DNA from: Saprospiraceae bacterium
GTDB taxonomy: Bacteria; Bacteroidota; Bacteroidia; Chitinophagales; Saprospiraceae
DNA: 64,000 bases
NCBI GenBank assembly: GCA_013001595.1
Contig: JABDMH010000056.1
Coordinates: 124,001 to 188,000 of the forward strand
Reading direction: 5' to 3'
This document shows, in pieces, positions 17,109 to 25,215 of this stretch. A model generated the notes under the pieces. It made no database searches, had not been told where the DNA came from, and saw nothing but the letters and a program-made list of their open reading frames with translations. Numbering within the stretch: the first letter of the stretch is position 1; every line of letters begins with the position of its first letter. The position numbers and the translations under genes are program-made.

Positions 17109-18041
17109 ATGGCAGACGTAAAATTATTTTCAGGTACTTCATCACGTTACCTAGCAGAAAAGATAGCTGACTTCTATGGTGATGAGTTGGGTATGCTTGA
17201 ATTACAACGCTTCAGTGATGGTGAAATGCAACCGGTTATCAATGAGTCTGTCAGGGGGTCTTATGTTTTTTTTATTCAGTCAACTTTTTCACCACCATCC
17301 AATTTGCTGGAGCTTCTATTAATGATCGATGCTGCTAAAAGGGCATCTGCTGGATACATTACAGCGGTTATACCCTATTTTGGATATGCTCGCCAAGACC
17401 GGAAGGATAAACCTAGGGTCCCAATATCAGCAAGGTTACTGGCTAATTTGCTGGAAGCAGCAGGTACAAATCGGGTGATGACCATGGATTTTCATGCAGA
17501 TCAAATTCAGGGTTTTTTCGATATACCAGTTGATCATCTTCTATCTGATGCCATTTATACGGAGCACCTTAGTAAGCAGGATTTGGAGCACGTAATCTTT
17601 GCTTCTCCCGATGTAGGCGGGGTTAAACGGGCCAGGCAGTATTCTGTACATTTCAATAAGCAGTTGGTGATTTGCGATAAACATCGTGTACGCGCCAATG
17701 AAGTGGCTGGCATCAATGTCATTGGCAATGTCGATGGTGCTGATGTCATCTTGGTTGATGACCTGGTCGATACTGCCGGTACTCTTTGCAAGGCAGCAGA
17801 CGCTTTAATTGCAAAGGGAGCGAGAACCGTTAAGGCTATTTGCACGCACGCTGTACTTTCAGGTGCAGCTTATGAGAATATCAGCCAGTCAGCATTACAT
17901 GAGTTGATCGTCACAGATACCATTCCACTTAGAAAAAAATCCGATAAGATTAAGGTGCTTTCCTCAGCCAAACTATTTGCTCGAGCGATTAGGAATACAC
18001 ACGAGCATAAATCCATTGCTGCACTCTTCTTGGGCAAATAA
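17109..18041 (+). CDS. prs: Ribose-phosphate pyrophosphokinase
   Basis: Makes PRPP from ribose 5-phosphate and ATP for purine, pyrimidine, NAD, His and Trp synthesis; cytosolic. At 310 residues it is full length. The start ADVKLFSGTSSRYLAEKIA is the family N-terminus; the ATP/flexible-loop region is IPYFGYARQDRKDKPRVPIS, and the PRPP-binding loop is VILVDDLVDTAGT. A single gene with its own promoter and a hairpin at its stop codon. Next on the strand is rplY. Confidence 0.97.
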   Translation: MADVKLFSGTSSRYLAEKIADFYGDELGMLELQRFSDGEMQPVINESVRGSYVFFIQSTFSPPSNLLELLLMIDAAKRASAGYITAVIPYFGYARQDRKDKPRVPISARLLANLLEAAGTNRVMTMDFHADQIQGFFDIPVDHLLSDAIYTEHLSKQDLEHVIFASPDVGGVKRARQYSVHFNKQLVICDKHRVRANEVAGINVIGNVDGADVILVDDLVDTAGTLCKAADALIAKGARTVKAICTHAVLSGAAYENISQSALHELIVTDTIPLRKKSDKIKVLSSAKLFARAIRNTHEHKSIAALFLGK

Positions 18042-18052
18042 CTTGCCCATTA
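18031..18052 (+). terminator. Hairpin overlapping the prs stop codon
   Basis: Perfect 7-bp stem TGGGCAA (18031-18037) with TTGCCCA (18043-18049), 5-base loop containing the TAA stop, followed by a weak TTATT. Possibly a weak terminator. Confidence 0.4.
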
Positions 18053-18091
18053 TTGCACAGATGGTCGTTTGAAATCATAGCCCCTTATTTC

Positions 18092-18121
18092 TTGGCAAAT
18101 CTTGCATTTTAGTTATCTTTG
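18092..18121 (+). promoter_or_regulatory. rplY promoter
   Basis: TATCTTTG at 18114-18121 is an exact TAnnTTTG -7 box, with a TTGG at 18092-18095 at -33 distance. Transcription would begin about 25 bp before the rplY ATG. Confidence 0.6.
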
Positions 18122-18154
18122 CGACCGTTTTTCTAAATAATAAGATAAGTTGTT

Positions 18155-18802
18155 ATGCAGACGGTAAGTATCAAGGGTGAAGAAAGGACCAGTACAGGTA
18201 GCAGTGCTGCAAGGGCTTTAAGGCGCCAAGGCCAGGTCCCTTGTGAACTCTACGGATCAAAAGAAAACATCCATTTTAGTGTAACTCCGAATGCTGTCAA
18301 GAGCATCGTTTACACTCCTGATTTCAAGCTTGCCGAAATTGAAGTAAACGGGACAAAGCATAAGACGATTTTGAAGAAGATCCAATTTCATCCGGTAACA
18401 GATGAGATTTTGCATATTGACTTCCTAAAGCTAGAGGAGGGTCGCCCTTTAAAGGTTATGGTACCCATTCAGTTTGAAGGTGCTTCCCCGGGAGTGAGGT
18501 CAGGTGGCACGTTGACACAAAAACTGCACAGAGTTGAGATCAGAACTACGCCTGAAAATCTGATTGATACCATTGTAATGGATATTTCGGAGCTTATGCT
18601 GGGAGAATCTCTGCGTGTGAGTGACATAGATGTACCCGAAGAGGTGGCTATTCTGAATGGCGCCACCATTCCAGTTGCCACCGTTGCTATCCCACGTGCA
18701 TTGAAAAGTGCGGATGAGCTGGAAGAGGAAGAGGAAGGAGAAGAAGGTGCTGGTGAAGAGTCAGAAGGAGAGGCCGCTTCTACTGAAGAGGCGACAGAAT
18801 AA
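18155..18802 (+). CDS. rplY: 50S ribosomal protein L25/general stress protein Ctc
   Basis: 5S rRNA-binding ribosomal protein of the long Ctc type, 215 residues. The N-terminal L25 domain (RTSTGSSAARALRRQGQVPCELYG, FHPVTDEILHIDFL) is followed by the TL5-type beta domain (PLKVMVPIQFEG, LRVSDIDVPEEVAIL) and a Glu/Gly-rich acidic tail of about 35 residues. It has its own promoter and is closed by a very strong intrinsic terminator. Confidence 0.94.
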   Translation: MQTVSIKGEERTSTGSSAARALRRQGQVPCELYGSKENIHFSVTPNAVKSIVYTPDFKLAEIEVNGTKHKTILKKIQFHPVTDEILHIDFLKLEEGRPLKVMVPIQFEGASPGVRSGGTLTQKLHRVEIRTTPENLIDTIVMDISELMLGESLRVSDIDVPEEVAILNGATIPVATVAIPRALKSADELEEEEEGEEGAGEESEGEAASTEEATE

Positions 18803-18826
18803 ATTCAAAAAGAACATATTAGAATT

Positions 18827-18860
18827 AAAAGAGATGTACTTTTAGTGCATCTCTTTTTTT
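18827..18860 (+). terminator. Strong intrinsic terminator abutting the next ATG
   Basis: A 14-bp stem with one G-U pair (18827-18840 with 18844-18857), 3-base loop and a T-tract running to 18860. The nitrilase ATG begins at 18861, so there is no room for a ribosome-binding region outside the hairpin. Confidence 0.88.
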
Positions 18861-19643
18861 ATGGCCAAGTCAACACTTCACCTCAGTCTGGTTCAATTTG
18901 ATATCCAATGGGAGCAATCAGCCTTGAACCTACGCACATTAGAACGAATGATAGAACAGGAACAACCTGATACAGACTTGATCTTATTGCCCGAGATGTT
19001 TACGACAGGCTTTACCATGAACGCTAAGGCGATGGCTCAGCCTATGGATGGAGAAACGGTCACTTGGATGCAGACCATTGCTTCGAGATTTCATGCGGCC
19101 GTAGCCGGGAGTGTGATTATTGAGGAGGGAGGCCAGTACTACAACCGATTCATTTGGATGGAAGAGGAAGGCATCAAAGGTTGCTATGACAAGAGACATC
19201 TTTTTACGCTCGCCGGTGAAGACCAAGTTTATCAAGCAGGGGCCAAACGTTTGATGCTTGAGTTTAAGGGTTGGAAATTTTGTCCCTTTATTTGTTATGA
19301 CTTAAGATTTCCGGTATGGTCGAGGGTCAATCGTGAGATCGACGTACTCATCTACGTTGCCAATTGGCCGGATAAGCGTACTAGGGCATGGTCCCAACTC
19401 CTTATTGGTCGGGCGATAGAAAATCAGGCCTATGTCTTGGGATTAAATCGGATAGGATGGGACGGAAATCAGCACCATTATGATGGAGCCTCGTCCGTTA
19501 TCGATGGTCTGGGAAATGTCATTCTTGAGGCCTTTGATACATCAGGCATACATTCTGCAACACTAGACCCCATTTCCCATGAAATAACTCGACGCGATCT
19601 TCCGTTTCTTGATGACGCCGATTCCTTTAAGATTGAAATGTAA
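18861..19643 (+). CDS. Nitrilase-superfamily amidase (omega-amidase, Nit2/YafV-like)
   Basis: Carbon-nitrogen hydrolase, 260 residues, closest in pattern to omega-amidases that remove the side-chain amide of alpha-ketoglutaramate or related keto-acids formed by transaminases. The catalytic triad is visible: Glu in LILLPEMFTTGF, Lys in CYDKRHLF, and Cys in FICYDLRFP. The start at 18861 is fixed by the first beta strand (LHLSLVQFDIQWE), which the fold needs. The ATG directly follows the T-tract of the rplY terminator, so the mRNA must come from readthrough or a start very near the ATG. The next gene begins 4 bp after the stop. Confidence 0.88.
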   Translation: MAKSTLHLSLVQFDIQWEQSALNLRTLERMIEQEQPDTDLILLPEMFTTGFTMNAKAMAQPMDGETVTWMQTIASRFHAAVAGSVIIEEGGQYYNRFIWMEEEGIKGCYDKRHLFTLAGEDQVYQAGAKRLMLEFKGWKFCPFICYDLRFPVWSRVNREIDVLIYVANWPDKRTRAWSQLLIGRAIENQAYVLGLNRIGWDGNQHHYDGASSVIDGLGNVILEAFDTSGIHSATLDPISHEITRRDLPFLDDADSFKIEM

Positions 19644-19647
19644 TCTG

Positions 19648-20145
19648 ATGACTGGTTTTCGTGCTATCAGGATCCTACCTTGGATCTCTGGACTACTGCT
19701 CATGAGTTGTGCTGCCTTGCGACCGGTAGATCGTGATCTTAACAGACATTCTGCACGGGTGGATCAGCATAGGGTTGCTATGGTAAATCATGCACGATCT
19801 TATATTGGTACACCTTACAGATATGGCGGTCGGACACAAAAAGGTTTTGATTGTTCGGGTCTGGTGTATAGGGTATTTCAAGATCACGACGTATTAATAC
19901 CTCGAAGTGCTCGTGAGCAATCTACTCAGGGTAGGAAAGTGAACACCCATCAAGCCAGAGCAGCAGACTTAGCGTTTTTTTCTGTTCGGAACAAAGTCGA
20001 TCATGTAGCATTGGTTACCAAGGCCAATCAGCGGGAACTCTGGGTAATTCACAGTACAACTTCCATGGGAGTCGTGCATGAGGAAGTGCTCGGATCACCC
20101 TATTGGTCAAAACGTTTACGGCAGGTGCGGGATGTGTTGAATTAA
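19648..20145 (+). CDS. NlpC/P60 family lipoprotein (cell-wall hydrolase)
   Basis: Predicted peptidoglycan endopeptidase anchored as a lipoprotein, about 165 residues. The signal ends in the lipobox LLLMSC (Cys about residue 21). The NlpC/P60 domain shows the catalytic Cys in KGFDCSGLVYRVF, the His in RNKVDHVALVT and a further polar residue near LWVIHSTTS. The ATG at 19648 gives a normal lipoprotein signal; upstream in-frame starts at 19609/19612 overlap the nitrilase gene and add charged residues. It probably cleaves stem peptides in the periplasm during growth. Likely cotranscribed with the nitrilase. Confidence 0.88.
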   Translation: MTGFRAIRILPWISGLLLMSCAALRPVDRDLNRHSARVDQHRVAMVNHARSYIGTPYRYGGRTQKGFDCSGLVYRVFQDHDVLIPRSAREQSTQGRKVNTHQARAADLAFFSVRNKVDHVALVTKANQRELWVIHSTTSMGVVHEEVLGSPYWSKRLRQVRDVLN

Positions 20146-20366
20146 TGAAAATAAATCTTCCTAAACACACGCCTGTACAAATTCATTTGCTTGCATTAAC
20201 TGTCGGAGATATTTTCTTGATTCCTACTTCTATTGTAACCGAAGTGTAAAACCAGTATGCTGGCTCACCTCATTCATTAGATGGTTCCTTCCCCCCTATA
20301 CATAGATGTTCTACGGCAAAGTTCTTATCTTGTCGCCCTTTCGCCAACTACCAAGGGACAAGAACC

Positions 20367-20939
20367 ATGATTAACTTAATACTTTTCGGCCCACCTGGAT
20401 CGGGCAAAGGGACTCAGGCGGAAAAGATCGCCGAGTCGTATGGATTTCTACACATTTCTACCGGTGATTTATTTCGCTCAGAGATCAAGAATAAGACAAC
20501 CCTAGGCCTTGAGGCCCAATCATACATTAGTCGGGGAGCACTGGTCCCAGATTCGGTAACGATTGGCATGCTGCGTAAGAAACTAGATGAGGAAGGCGAT
20601 TTTTCTGGAGTGATATTCGATGGTTTCCCAAGAAACATTTTACAGGCTGAGGCCTTGGATGAGATGCTTGCTCGACGTGATCAAGTCATATCGGGGCTGA
20701 TTGCCCTCGACGTAGAAGAGGACGAGATAGTGAACCGCATTACCGAGCGGGCTAAGACTTCTGGAAGAGCCGATGATGCAGATGAAGGCATCATTAGAAA
20801 TCGCATAGCAGTCTATGAAAAAGAGACTGCACCAGTGTATGCCTACTATGAAGAAATGGGAAAAGCCCATAAGGTCGAAGGTAAGGGTGACATTCACACA
20901 ATCTTCACACGCCTGTGCAATCTTATAGATTCACTTTAG
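20367..20939 (+). CDS. adk: Adenylate kinase
   Basis: Converts AMP + ATP to 2 ADP in the cytosol. 190 residues; P-loop GPPGSGKGTQ at the N-terminus, AMP-binding ISTGDLFRSEI and DGFPRNILQAE, and a short-LID form (ERAKTSGRADDADEGIIRNR) without zinc Cys. Upstream there is a 221-bp gap with a TATCTTGT box at about 20325 that partly matches a -7 element. obgE follows after 32 bp, so adk-obgE are probably one operon, an arrangement common in Bacteroidota. Confidence 0.96.
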   Translation: MINLILFGPPGSGKGTQAEKIAESYGFLHISTGDLFRSEIKNKTTLGLEAQSYISRGALVPDSVTIGMLRKKLDEEGDFSGVIFDGFPRNILQAEALDEMLARRDQVISGLIALDVEEDEIVNRITERAKTSGRADDADEGIIRNRIAVYEKETAPVYAYYEEMGKAHKVEGKGDIHTIFTRLCNLIDSL

Positions 20940-20971
20940 AAGCAATCTGAAGCCTATTTTGTATACTTCAA

Positions 20972-21973
20972 ATGGCCGATGACAACTTCATAGATTATAT
21001 CAAAATCCATTGCCGATCGGGTCATGGTGGTGCAGGTTCTGTGCACTTCCATCGCGACAGGATTAATGCAAAAGGAGGACCTGACGGTGGAGATGGTGGG
21101 CGAGGAGGACACGTCATTCTCGAAGGTGATCGCAATATGTGGACCCTGCTACCATTGCGCTATCGTAAGCACGTGATTGCAGGTCCAGGTGGAGCCGGCG
21201 GCGGAGGTCATCGTTCAGGAGCAGACGGGGAGGACGTCGTCTTAAAAGTCCCGCTGGGTACGATTGCTCACGATGTGGACACAGACCTGCTCGAGTGTGA
21301 AATTACCCAGCATGGTGAACGCAAGATATTACTCGAGGGAGGCATAGGCGGACAGGGGAATGCCCACTTTAAGTCATCGACAAGACAGACACCAAGGTAC
21401 GCCCAGCCGGGCCGAGAAGGAAAAGAAGGTTGGAAGATATTGGAGCTAAAGATGCTGGCAGATGTGGGTCTGGTTGGGTTTCCCAATGCGGGAAAGTCGA
21501 CCTTACTTTCTGTGATTTCCGCTGCCAGGCCTAAAATTGGTGCCTATCCATTTACAACTTTAAAACCCAATTTAGGTATTGTATCCTACTACGACAACAA
21601 ATCCTTTGTTGTAGCTGACATTCCTGGTATTATCGAAGGGGCTCACGAAGGGAAAGGACTTGGATTGCGCTTTCTACGGCACATAGAACGCAATGCCGTC
21701 CTTCTTTTTATGGTGCCTTGCGATTCCGCTGATATTCAAACTGAATATCATACCCTTTTGGATGAAGTGGAGAAATTCAACCCAGAACTCCTTGATAAAC
21801 CTAGAGTCATTGCCATTTCTAAAAGTGATCTCATCGATGAAGAACTTCGAGAAATGATTTCGGCGGATTTACCCACCAGTTGGGAGCCCATTTTCATCAG
21901 TGCAATTGACCAAAGTGGGACTCAGGAGTTGAAGGATAGACTGTGGAAAAGCTTGGTTGCAAATGTGCAGTGA
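20972..21973 (+). CDS. obgE: GTPase Obg/CgtA
   Basis: Ribosome-associated essential GTPase acting in 50S maturation and stringent control. 333 residues: glycine-rich Obg domain ([33 protein letters not shown]), then the G domain with GFPNAGKS (G1), [16 protein letters not shown] (G3) and SKSDL (G4). The variable C-terminal OCT domain is missing, as in many members. It probably shares a transcript with adk. Confidence 0.96.
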   Translation: MADDNFIDYIKIHCRSGHGGAGSVHFHRDRINAKGGPDGGDGGRGGHVILEGDRNMWTLLPLRYRKHVIAGPGGAGGGGHRSGADGEDVVLKVPLGTIAHDVDTDLLECEITQHGERKILLEGGIGGQGNAHFKSSTRQTPRYAQPGREGKEGWKILELKMLADVGLVGFPNAGKSTLLSVISAARPKIGAYPFTTLKPNLGIVSYYDNKSFVVADIPGIIEGAHEGKGLGLRFLRHIERNAVLLFMVPCDSADIQTEYHTLLDEVEKFNPELLDKPRVIAISKSDLIDEELREMISADLPTSWEPIFISAIDQSGTQELKDRLWKSLVANVQ

Positions 21974-22099
21974 CCATCCCTACTTCATTTGGAAAAGACC
22001 TTTTTCGGTACTTAAGACCTTCTAACTAGCACCTGTTACTTCACTTTTTTCGTAGATGGATCATGGCAATAGAGGTCTAGAAGAAGACAGAATCTGGAT

Positions 22100-22137
22100 C
22101 CTGTGATACAATTGTGATAGTTAAGTGGTTATTTTGG
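22100..22137 (+). promoter_or_regulatory. 11-bp direct repeats (PhoB-like box) before the regulator gene
   Basis: CCTGTGATACA and ATTGTGATAGT stand head to tail, with TGAT at 22104 and 22115 (11 bp apart) and a degenerate third unit (TGGT at 22126). A -7-like TATTTTGG at 22130-22137 follows the last full TGAT by 15 bp. OmpR/PhoB-type regulators bind direct repeats at this pitch, so this may be an autoregulatory site for the gene starting at 22142. The same motif precedes the repeat protein at 25216. Confidence 0.5.
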
Positions 22138-22141
22138 TTTC

Positions 22142-22843
22142 ATGAAATCGATCTTGGCCATCGAAGATGATCCTAGTCTATTGGAATTGCTCAAAATTCA
22201 CTTGCGTGATATTCATTGTGAATTGGATACGGCAATGGATGGCGAAGAAGGGTTGCAAAAAATTCTTGAAAACAAGTATGATCTGGTGATATTGGATGTC
22301 ATGTTACCATCCCTCAACGGATTTGAGATATGCAAACAAGTACGATCCCATCAAATCTTGACTCCAATTTTAATGCTCACCGCTAAGACGGAAGAGATTG
22401 ATAAGATCCTTGGCCTGGAGATCGGTGCAGATGATTATGTGGTTAAACCATTTAGCATTCGTGAATTGATCGCACGCATTAAAGCTTTACTGAGGAGATC
22501 TAAATTAGCAACAGAGAGCGAAGAGCCCTCAAAAGAAACACGAATTGAAGCAGGCAGCTTAGTCATTGATGTGGCCAAAAGAAAAGTCACGATTGACGAA
22601 AACCGCATAGAATTGTCGCCGAAGGAATTTGACTTACTGACCCTACTCGCCAAGAACCCCGGTGTTAGCTACAGTAGAAATCGTCTGCTGAACCTAATCT
22701 GGGGGCATGATTTTGAGGGCTTTGCTCATACTGTTAATTCTCACATCAATAGACTGAGGGCGAAGATCGAACCCGATATGTCAGCACCGCAATACATTTT
22801 AACAACGTGGGGCATTGGTTATAGATTCAGTGAAGAAGTCTGA
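22142..22843 (+). CDS. OmpR/PhoB-type response regulator
   Basis: A 233-residue DNA-binding response regulator. Receiver: acidic pair ED at 8-10, phospho-acceptor Asp52 (DLVILDVMLPS), LTAK, and Lys in DYVVKPFS. The C-terminal winged helix is of OmpR type (IELSPKEFDLLTLLAKNPG, VNSHINRLRAKIEP, ILTTWGIGYRF). Followed after 29 bp by its sensor kinase. The short leader contains 11-bp direct repeats that it may bind itself. Confidence 0.95.
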   Translation: MKSILAIEDDPSLLELLKIHLRDIHCELDTAMDGEEGLQKILENKYDLVILDVMLPSLNGFEICKQVRSHQILTPILMLTAKTEEIDKILGLEIGADDYVVKPFSIRELIARIKALLRRSKLATESEEPSKETRIEAGSLVIDVAKRKVTIDENRIELSPKEFDLLTLLAKNPGVSYSRNRLLNLIWGHDFEGFAHTVNSHINRLRAKIEPDMSAPQYILTTWGIGYRFSEEV

Positions 22844-22872
22844 TATATTTTCCAACCAGCTAAGGACACACC

Positions 22873-24327
22873 ATGAACAACAAACTATTTTGGAAAATCT
22901 CTCTTGTCTTTCTATTAATTATCATTGCCATCGGGTCGATCTATATCTATCTGGCAGCTTTTACTTCCCGAACATATTTCGAAGAGGCGAATCAGAAGCT
23001 GAATAGCTCGATTGCAGAGCATACCGTAAAAGAGGTTACACCACTAGTAAATGGAGAGGTAGACACCAATGCCATTCAAGAGATCATGCACTCCATGATG
23101 GTCATCAATCCCAGTGTAGAAGTATATTTATTGGATACCAAGGGTAACATTATTACCTACGTGGCTCCCTATAAGAAGGTGAAACTTGAGCGCGTTTCAA
23201 TGCAACCAATATTTGATTTTGTCAAGGGAAATAATGTGCAAATAGTAAAGGGTGATGATCCCCGTAATCCTGGCCAACAAAAGGTATTCTCTGCAGCAGC
23301 CATCAAAGAAAATGACCAGATCACAGGGTACGTATATATTATTTTGGCCAGTGAAGAGCAGACATCAGTACTTGCTACCTTGTTGAGTAGTTACGTACTC
23401 AAATTGGGGACTAAGACATTTTTGATTTCTCTATCATTTGCACTTGTACTGGGCATTTTGACATTCCTCTACTTAACTCGAAATCTGCGGCGTGTGATTC
23501 ATACGGTCAGTCGATTTAAGGAGGGAGACATGACTGCCAGGGTGCAGGCTAATGGAGATTTCTATGAACTGGGAGAGACATTTAATGCCATGGCTGATAA
23601 GATCGTCAATAATATCAATGAGTTAAAATCAGTAGAAAAATTACGCCGAGAACTCATTGCTAATGTGTCTCACGATTTAAGGACGCCCTTATCTGTCATT
23701 CGAGGGTATATCGAAACGTTGGTGATGAAGGACGACCTTTCACCAAAAGACAAAGAGCGCTATCTTTCCATCGTTCATGATAGCACGGAAAACCTTTCCA
23801 AATTAATTGAGCAATTGTTTGAATATTCAAAATTGGAAGCTCAAGAAATTGCTCCTGAAAAAGAACCCTTTCACATCACAGACCTGATTCATGACATCAT
23901 CATGAAGTTTAAGGTGATTGCTGATAATAAGGGGGTAGAGATTAAGCTAGATGCTCCCCAGGATCTTCCCATGGTTTTTGCCGATATCGGTCTTGTAGAA
24001 CGGGCTATCAGTAACCTACTTGACAATGCCCTAAAGTATGGCAATGATCATGGAAAAGTTTTGGTCAGACTGACGGACTCAGACGATGACAATGCAGTTT
24101 CGATTACCATATCTGATGATGGGCCGGGTATTCCCGAAGGGGAGCAGTCTTTTATTTTCGAACGATACAAGAGATTTGATCGAAGCAAATCAAATCGTAA
24201 GGGTGCAGGATTAGGTCTGGCCATTGTCAAGAAAATCCTGGAAATCCACAACCAACGCATCAATGTTTTCTCTGAAGCTGGCAAAGGCGCGTCCTTTCGG
24301 TTCGCATTACCGGCCTATCAATCTTAG
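22873..24327 (+). CDS. Membrane sensor histidine kinase
   Basis: A 484-residue kinase paired with the preceding OmpR-type regulator. Membrane helix 1 (about residues 7-29), an extracytoplasmic sensor region of roughly 140 residues (PAS/Cache-like, containing VEVYLLDTKGNIITYVAPY), helix 2 (about 173-197), HAMP (about 198-250), HisKA with His267 (IANVSHDLRTPLSVI), and HATPase with the N-box (NLLDNALKYGNDHG), DDGPGIPEG and GAGLGLAIVKK. A DUF5112-type or heme-sensing role cannot be inferred; the signal is unknown. Confidence 0.94.
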   Translation: MNNKLFWKISLVFLLIIIAIGSIYIYLAAFTSRTYFEEANQKLNSSIAEHTVKEVTPLVNGEVDTNAIQEIMHSMMVINPSVEVYLLDTKGNIITYVAPYKKVKLERVSMQPIFDFVKGNNVQIVKGDDPRNPGQQKVFSAAAIKENDQITGYVYIILASEEQTSVLATLLSSYVLKLGTKTFLISLSFALVLGILTFLYLTRNLRRVIHTVSRFKEGDMTARVQANGDFYELGETFNAMADKIVNNINELKSVEKLRRELIANVSHDLRTPLSVIRGYIETLVMKDDLSPKDKERYLSIVHDSTENLSKLIEQLFEYSKLEAQEIAPEKEPFHITDLIHDIIMKFKVIADNKGVEIKLDAPQDLPMVFADIGLVERAISNLLDNALKYGNDHGKVLVRLTDSDDDNAVSITISDDGPGIPEGEQSFIFERYKRFDRSKSNRKGAGLGLAIVKKILEIHNQRINVFSEAGKGASFRFALPAYQS

Positions 24328-24371
24328 TCTCCTGATTGGAAAGCTGTAAGGATGAACTTCCGTGATCTACC

Positions 24372-24818
24372 TCAATCTGGATTCGTTAATGGGCTTGGAT
24401 CAAAGAAGTTTTCTTGATGGGTGATTTTTCCATCACCATCTATTCTAAATCTATCAAGTATCCTCAGCCTGCATGATGGTTGAGCAATGTCACAATTGAA
24501 CCCCACTGCCACTGAAGTGAGATCTTTGTTGAAGTATGAATCGATGAAGGTTGTTCCTTTGACTAATTGTGGTAGGGGAGCCCACCATTCGACTCGAATA
24601 TTTTCCTTTCCCACAATCGGCTTTGATGGGCCACTTGAATTCAAAGGTGCCCTCAGACTCACCTGATCATGATACTGTATTAGATCAAAATTTCCTGAAC
24701 CTAGGGCTGTTACATAATTCTTAGCGATCGATTGTAACTGTTCTACCCTTGACTTGTTACCATTCTGAATTGGCTTTAAACGATATCCACAAGCTACCAC
24801 CGCGCTCGAAAGCACCAT
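24372..24818 (-). CDS. NTF2-like/SnoaL-like protein, possibly lipoprotein
   Basis: About 148 residues with the pattern of a small cone-shaped NTF2-like fold: helix RVEQLQSIAKNYVTALGSGNFDLIQYHDQVSLRAP, then beta strands ending DRFRIDGDGKITHQENFFDP, which is typical of SnoaL-like domains. The N-terminus MVLSSAVVACGYRL has a short hydrophobic run and a Cys that could be lipidated. The frame stays open to 24917 but the extra 33 residues are hydrophilic and Cys-rich, so I favour 24818. It is convergent with the sensor kinase. Ligand or reaction is unknown. Confidence 0.6.
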   Translation of the reverse strand: MVLSSAVVACGYRLKPIQNGNKSRVEQLQSIAKNYVTALGSGNFDLIQYHDQVSLRAPLNSSGPSKPIVGKENIRVEWWAPLPQLVKGTTFIDSYFNKDLTSVAVGFNCDIAQPSCRLRILDRFRIDGDGKITHQENFFDPSPLTNPD

Positions 24819-25215
24819 TGTAAATTTGCGGCAGATTGGCAGAAGGCAGCACTTAAGTTGGTTTGGATGCTTCTCTTCGATGCAATGTCCTCGATCAACG
24901 ACTGGCAAGTACACCAATGTCGTGATCCAGGATGAACTTGTAGTTTGCGGATGGGTAAGTGAGACTATACTTCAGCAGACTTTCCCATAAAAATGACTTT
25001 GTCGTGCGCAGGACATACATCGTTAATTGCCGGCAGCTACTTTAAGCGAAGTTGGACTGCAAAAATATCGTAAATGATTATTAATCATTAATATATGCAT
25101 GAGCAAATAACTGATAGCGTGATCAAAGTCTCCTTGTGATATTCTTGTGATCTTTTAGTGATGAATTGATGATCTGGTCTTTCTACATTTAACAGTGTTA
25201 CAAAAAAAGATCAAA
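24819..25215. promoter_or_regulatory. Upstream region of the repeat protein gene
   Basis: About 400 bp. It contains an AT-rich inverted repeat AATGATT-ATT-AATCATT at 25073-25089, then four head-to-tail 11-bp units at 25133-25176, then TACATTTA (25184-25191), a -7-like box that would start transcription just before the ATG at 25216. The left part includes a possible N-terminal extension of the NTF2-like frame. No other gene is seen. Confidence 0.5.
25133..25176 (+). promoter_or_regulatory. Four 11-bp direct repeats (PhoB-like box)
   Basis: CTTGTGATATT, CTTGTGATCTT, TTAGTGATGAA and TTGATGATCTG follow one another without a gap; TGAT recurs at 25137, 25148, 25159 and 25170. An extra GTGAT lies at 25119. 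The last TGAT is 14 bp before the -7 box TACATTTA, nearly the same placement as in front of the OmpR-type regulator gene (15 bp). Confidence 0.6.

Noticed and set aside
25073-25089. AT-rich inverted repeat AATGATT-ATT-AATCATT as an attachment or origin site
   Set aside because: Short, AT-rich and isolated; no DnaA-box cluster, integrase or tRNA nearby.
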